Positions 5,082 through 5,671 of a stretch of 5,671 nucleotides of DNA are shown here, piece after piece. Origin of the DNA: an uncultured Flavobacteriia bacterium (GTDB lineage Bacteria; Bacteroidota; Bacteroidia; Flavobacteriales_D; Crocinitomicaceae); contig CAISOQ010000084.1 in assembly GCA_903887095.1 (NCBI GenBank), positions 1 through 5,671 of the forward strand, read 5' to 3'. The notes under the pieces are model-generated. The model was not told where the DNA came from. It was given only the letters and a program-made list of their open reading frames with translations, and searched no databases. How positions within the stretch are numbered: the stretch's first letter is position 1; each line of letters opens with the position of its first letter. The position numbers and the translations under genes are program-made.

Positions 5082-5671
5082 ATGCGGGTGGGGTTTATCA
5101 TTGTTCTTTTACTTCTGTCTTTTGATAGCAAAACTCAGACAGAAAAAAACACAACTGATTCTCTAAATCTGTACTACCATCCCGAAATCTTTTGGCTTGA
5201 TACGGCAGTTGCTGCGCAATACCCTTTTATTGATCTTTCATTGAATAATTTTAGGTTTTATACGCCTGAAGCGCCCAACTGGAAACATTTCTTTCGTGAA
5301 TTTGATGCCATGACAGCAGAGAAAGATCGTAAATTGAATCTTTACCATTTAGGAGGCTCACACCTTCAAGCAGATATGTATACGCATGTTTTCCGCACCT
5401 TTTTGCAAACAAACTGGGACGACTTATGTGGTGAACGAGGACAAGTTTTCCCATTCTCCATTGCAGGCACTAACAACCCTGCAAACTATAAATTCAGATC
5501 ACCAAACAAATGGAAAGGGTATCGAAGTCCTGTGACACGACAAGCGAATATTCATTATGGTTTGTCAGGTATTGTTGCAACCTGCGCAGATTCAATCATT
5601 AAACTTTCCTTCAAATATGACAGAACGGAGGTGCGCTCGGAATTCAAATCTTTTCGGATACTGCACAACAA
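5082..5671 (+). CDS. Second SGNH-fold-like exported protein, 3' end outside window
   Basis: ATG 5082-5084 lies 9 nt after the stop of the preceding SGNH gene, and the frame stays open to the window edge (196 residues). Residues 3-13 are a hydrophobic core followed by SFDSKTQ, a plausible signal peptide cleaved near residue 18. LYHLGGSHLQADMYT (residues 88-102) aligns with HYGDSQIEGD of its neighbour: Ser93 keeps the nucleophile position, but the usual Asp of GDS is Gly and a His follows. GERGQVFPFSIAGTNN matches the neighbour's GGNGPGLVPAVNVYNT. GLSGIVATCADSIIKLSF matches the neighbour's GAMGSAARF...WIEI, so the beta-rich insert begins here too. It is thus a diverged tandem homologue. Catalytic blocks III and V would lie beyond the window, so activity cannot be judged. 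No Shine-Dalgarno is seen. It is probably co-transcribed and acts in the same envelope pathway. Confidence 0.8.
   Translation, partial: MRVGFIIVLLLLSFDSKTQTEKNTTDSLNLYYHPEIFWLDTAVAAQYPFIDLSLNNFRFYTPEAPNWKHFFREFDAMTAEKDRKLNLYHLGGSHLQADMYTHVFRTFLQTNWDDLCGERGQVFPFSIAGTNNPANYKFRSPNKWKGYRSPVTRQANIHYGLSGIVATCADSIIKLSFKYDRTEVRSEFKSFRILHN

Overview
The window looks like a chromosomal segment from a member of the Bacteroidota, most likely Flavobacteriia; a Crocinitomicaceae/Fluviicola-like host is my guess from protein style. Three things point there. The base composition is AT-rich. Promoters match the Bacteroidetes sigma-A pattern (TTTG, about 20 nt, TAnnTTTG), with no convincing Shine-Dalgarno sequences. 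DnaJ has a reduced zinc domain of the kind I recall from flavobacterial DnaJs.

Layout. (1) Bases 2-394, + strand: the 3' end of a Ppx/GppA-type phosphatase gene. (2) Bases 395-529: a convergent intergenic gap carrying a tandem array of GTTCAA words (tract 1). (3) Bases 530-3201, - strand: a probable operon grpE - dnaJ - CPBP intramembrane protease, read from a promoter near 3217-3224. (4) Bases 3202-3590: a divergent regulatory gap of about 390 bp with the grpE promoter, a perfect 16-bp palindrome, a second and longer GTTCAA array (tract 2, opposite orientation), an embedded AGAC array, and a strong promoter match for the rightward genes. (5) Bases 3591-5671, + strand: two tandem genes for exported SGNH/GDSL-fold proteins, the second cut off by the window edge and about 9 nt downstream of the first.

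How the genes fit together. GrpE (nucleotide exchange) and DnaJ (J-domain co-chaperone) both serve DnaK, which is not in the window. The membrane protease follows dnaJ by 20 nt and could link cytosolic protein quality control to the membrane, but that is inference. The two SGNH proteins probably act outside the cytoplasm on acyl groups of cell-wall or surface glycans. Their layout (catalytic block I, then a long beta-rich insert, then the remaining SGNH blocks) resembles Ape1-type peptidoglycan O-acetylesterases, but substrate cannot be read from sequence alone.

The most unusual material is the pair of GTTCAA arrays. They are built from the same 8- and 9-bp words, sit in opposite orientation on either side of the chaperone operon, and share an identical 25-bp stretch. 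They look non-coding and match no repeat class I can name. The DnaJ lacking one of its two zinc centres is the most notable protein feature.
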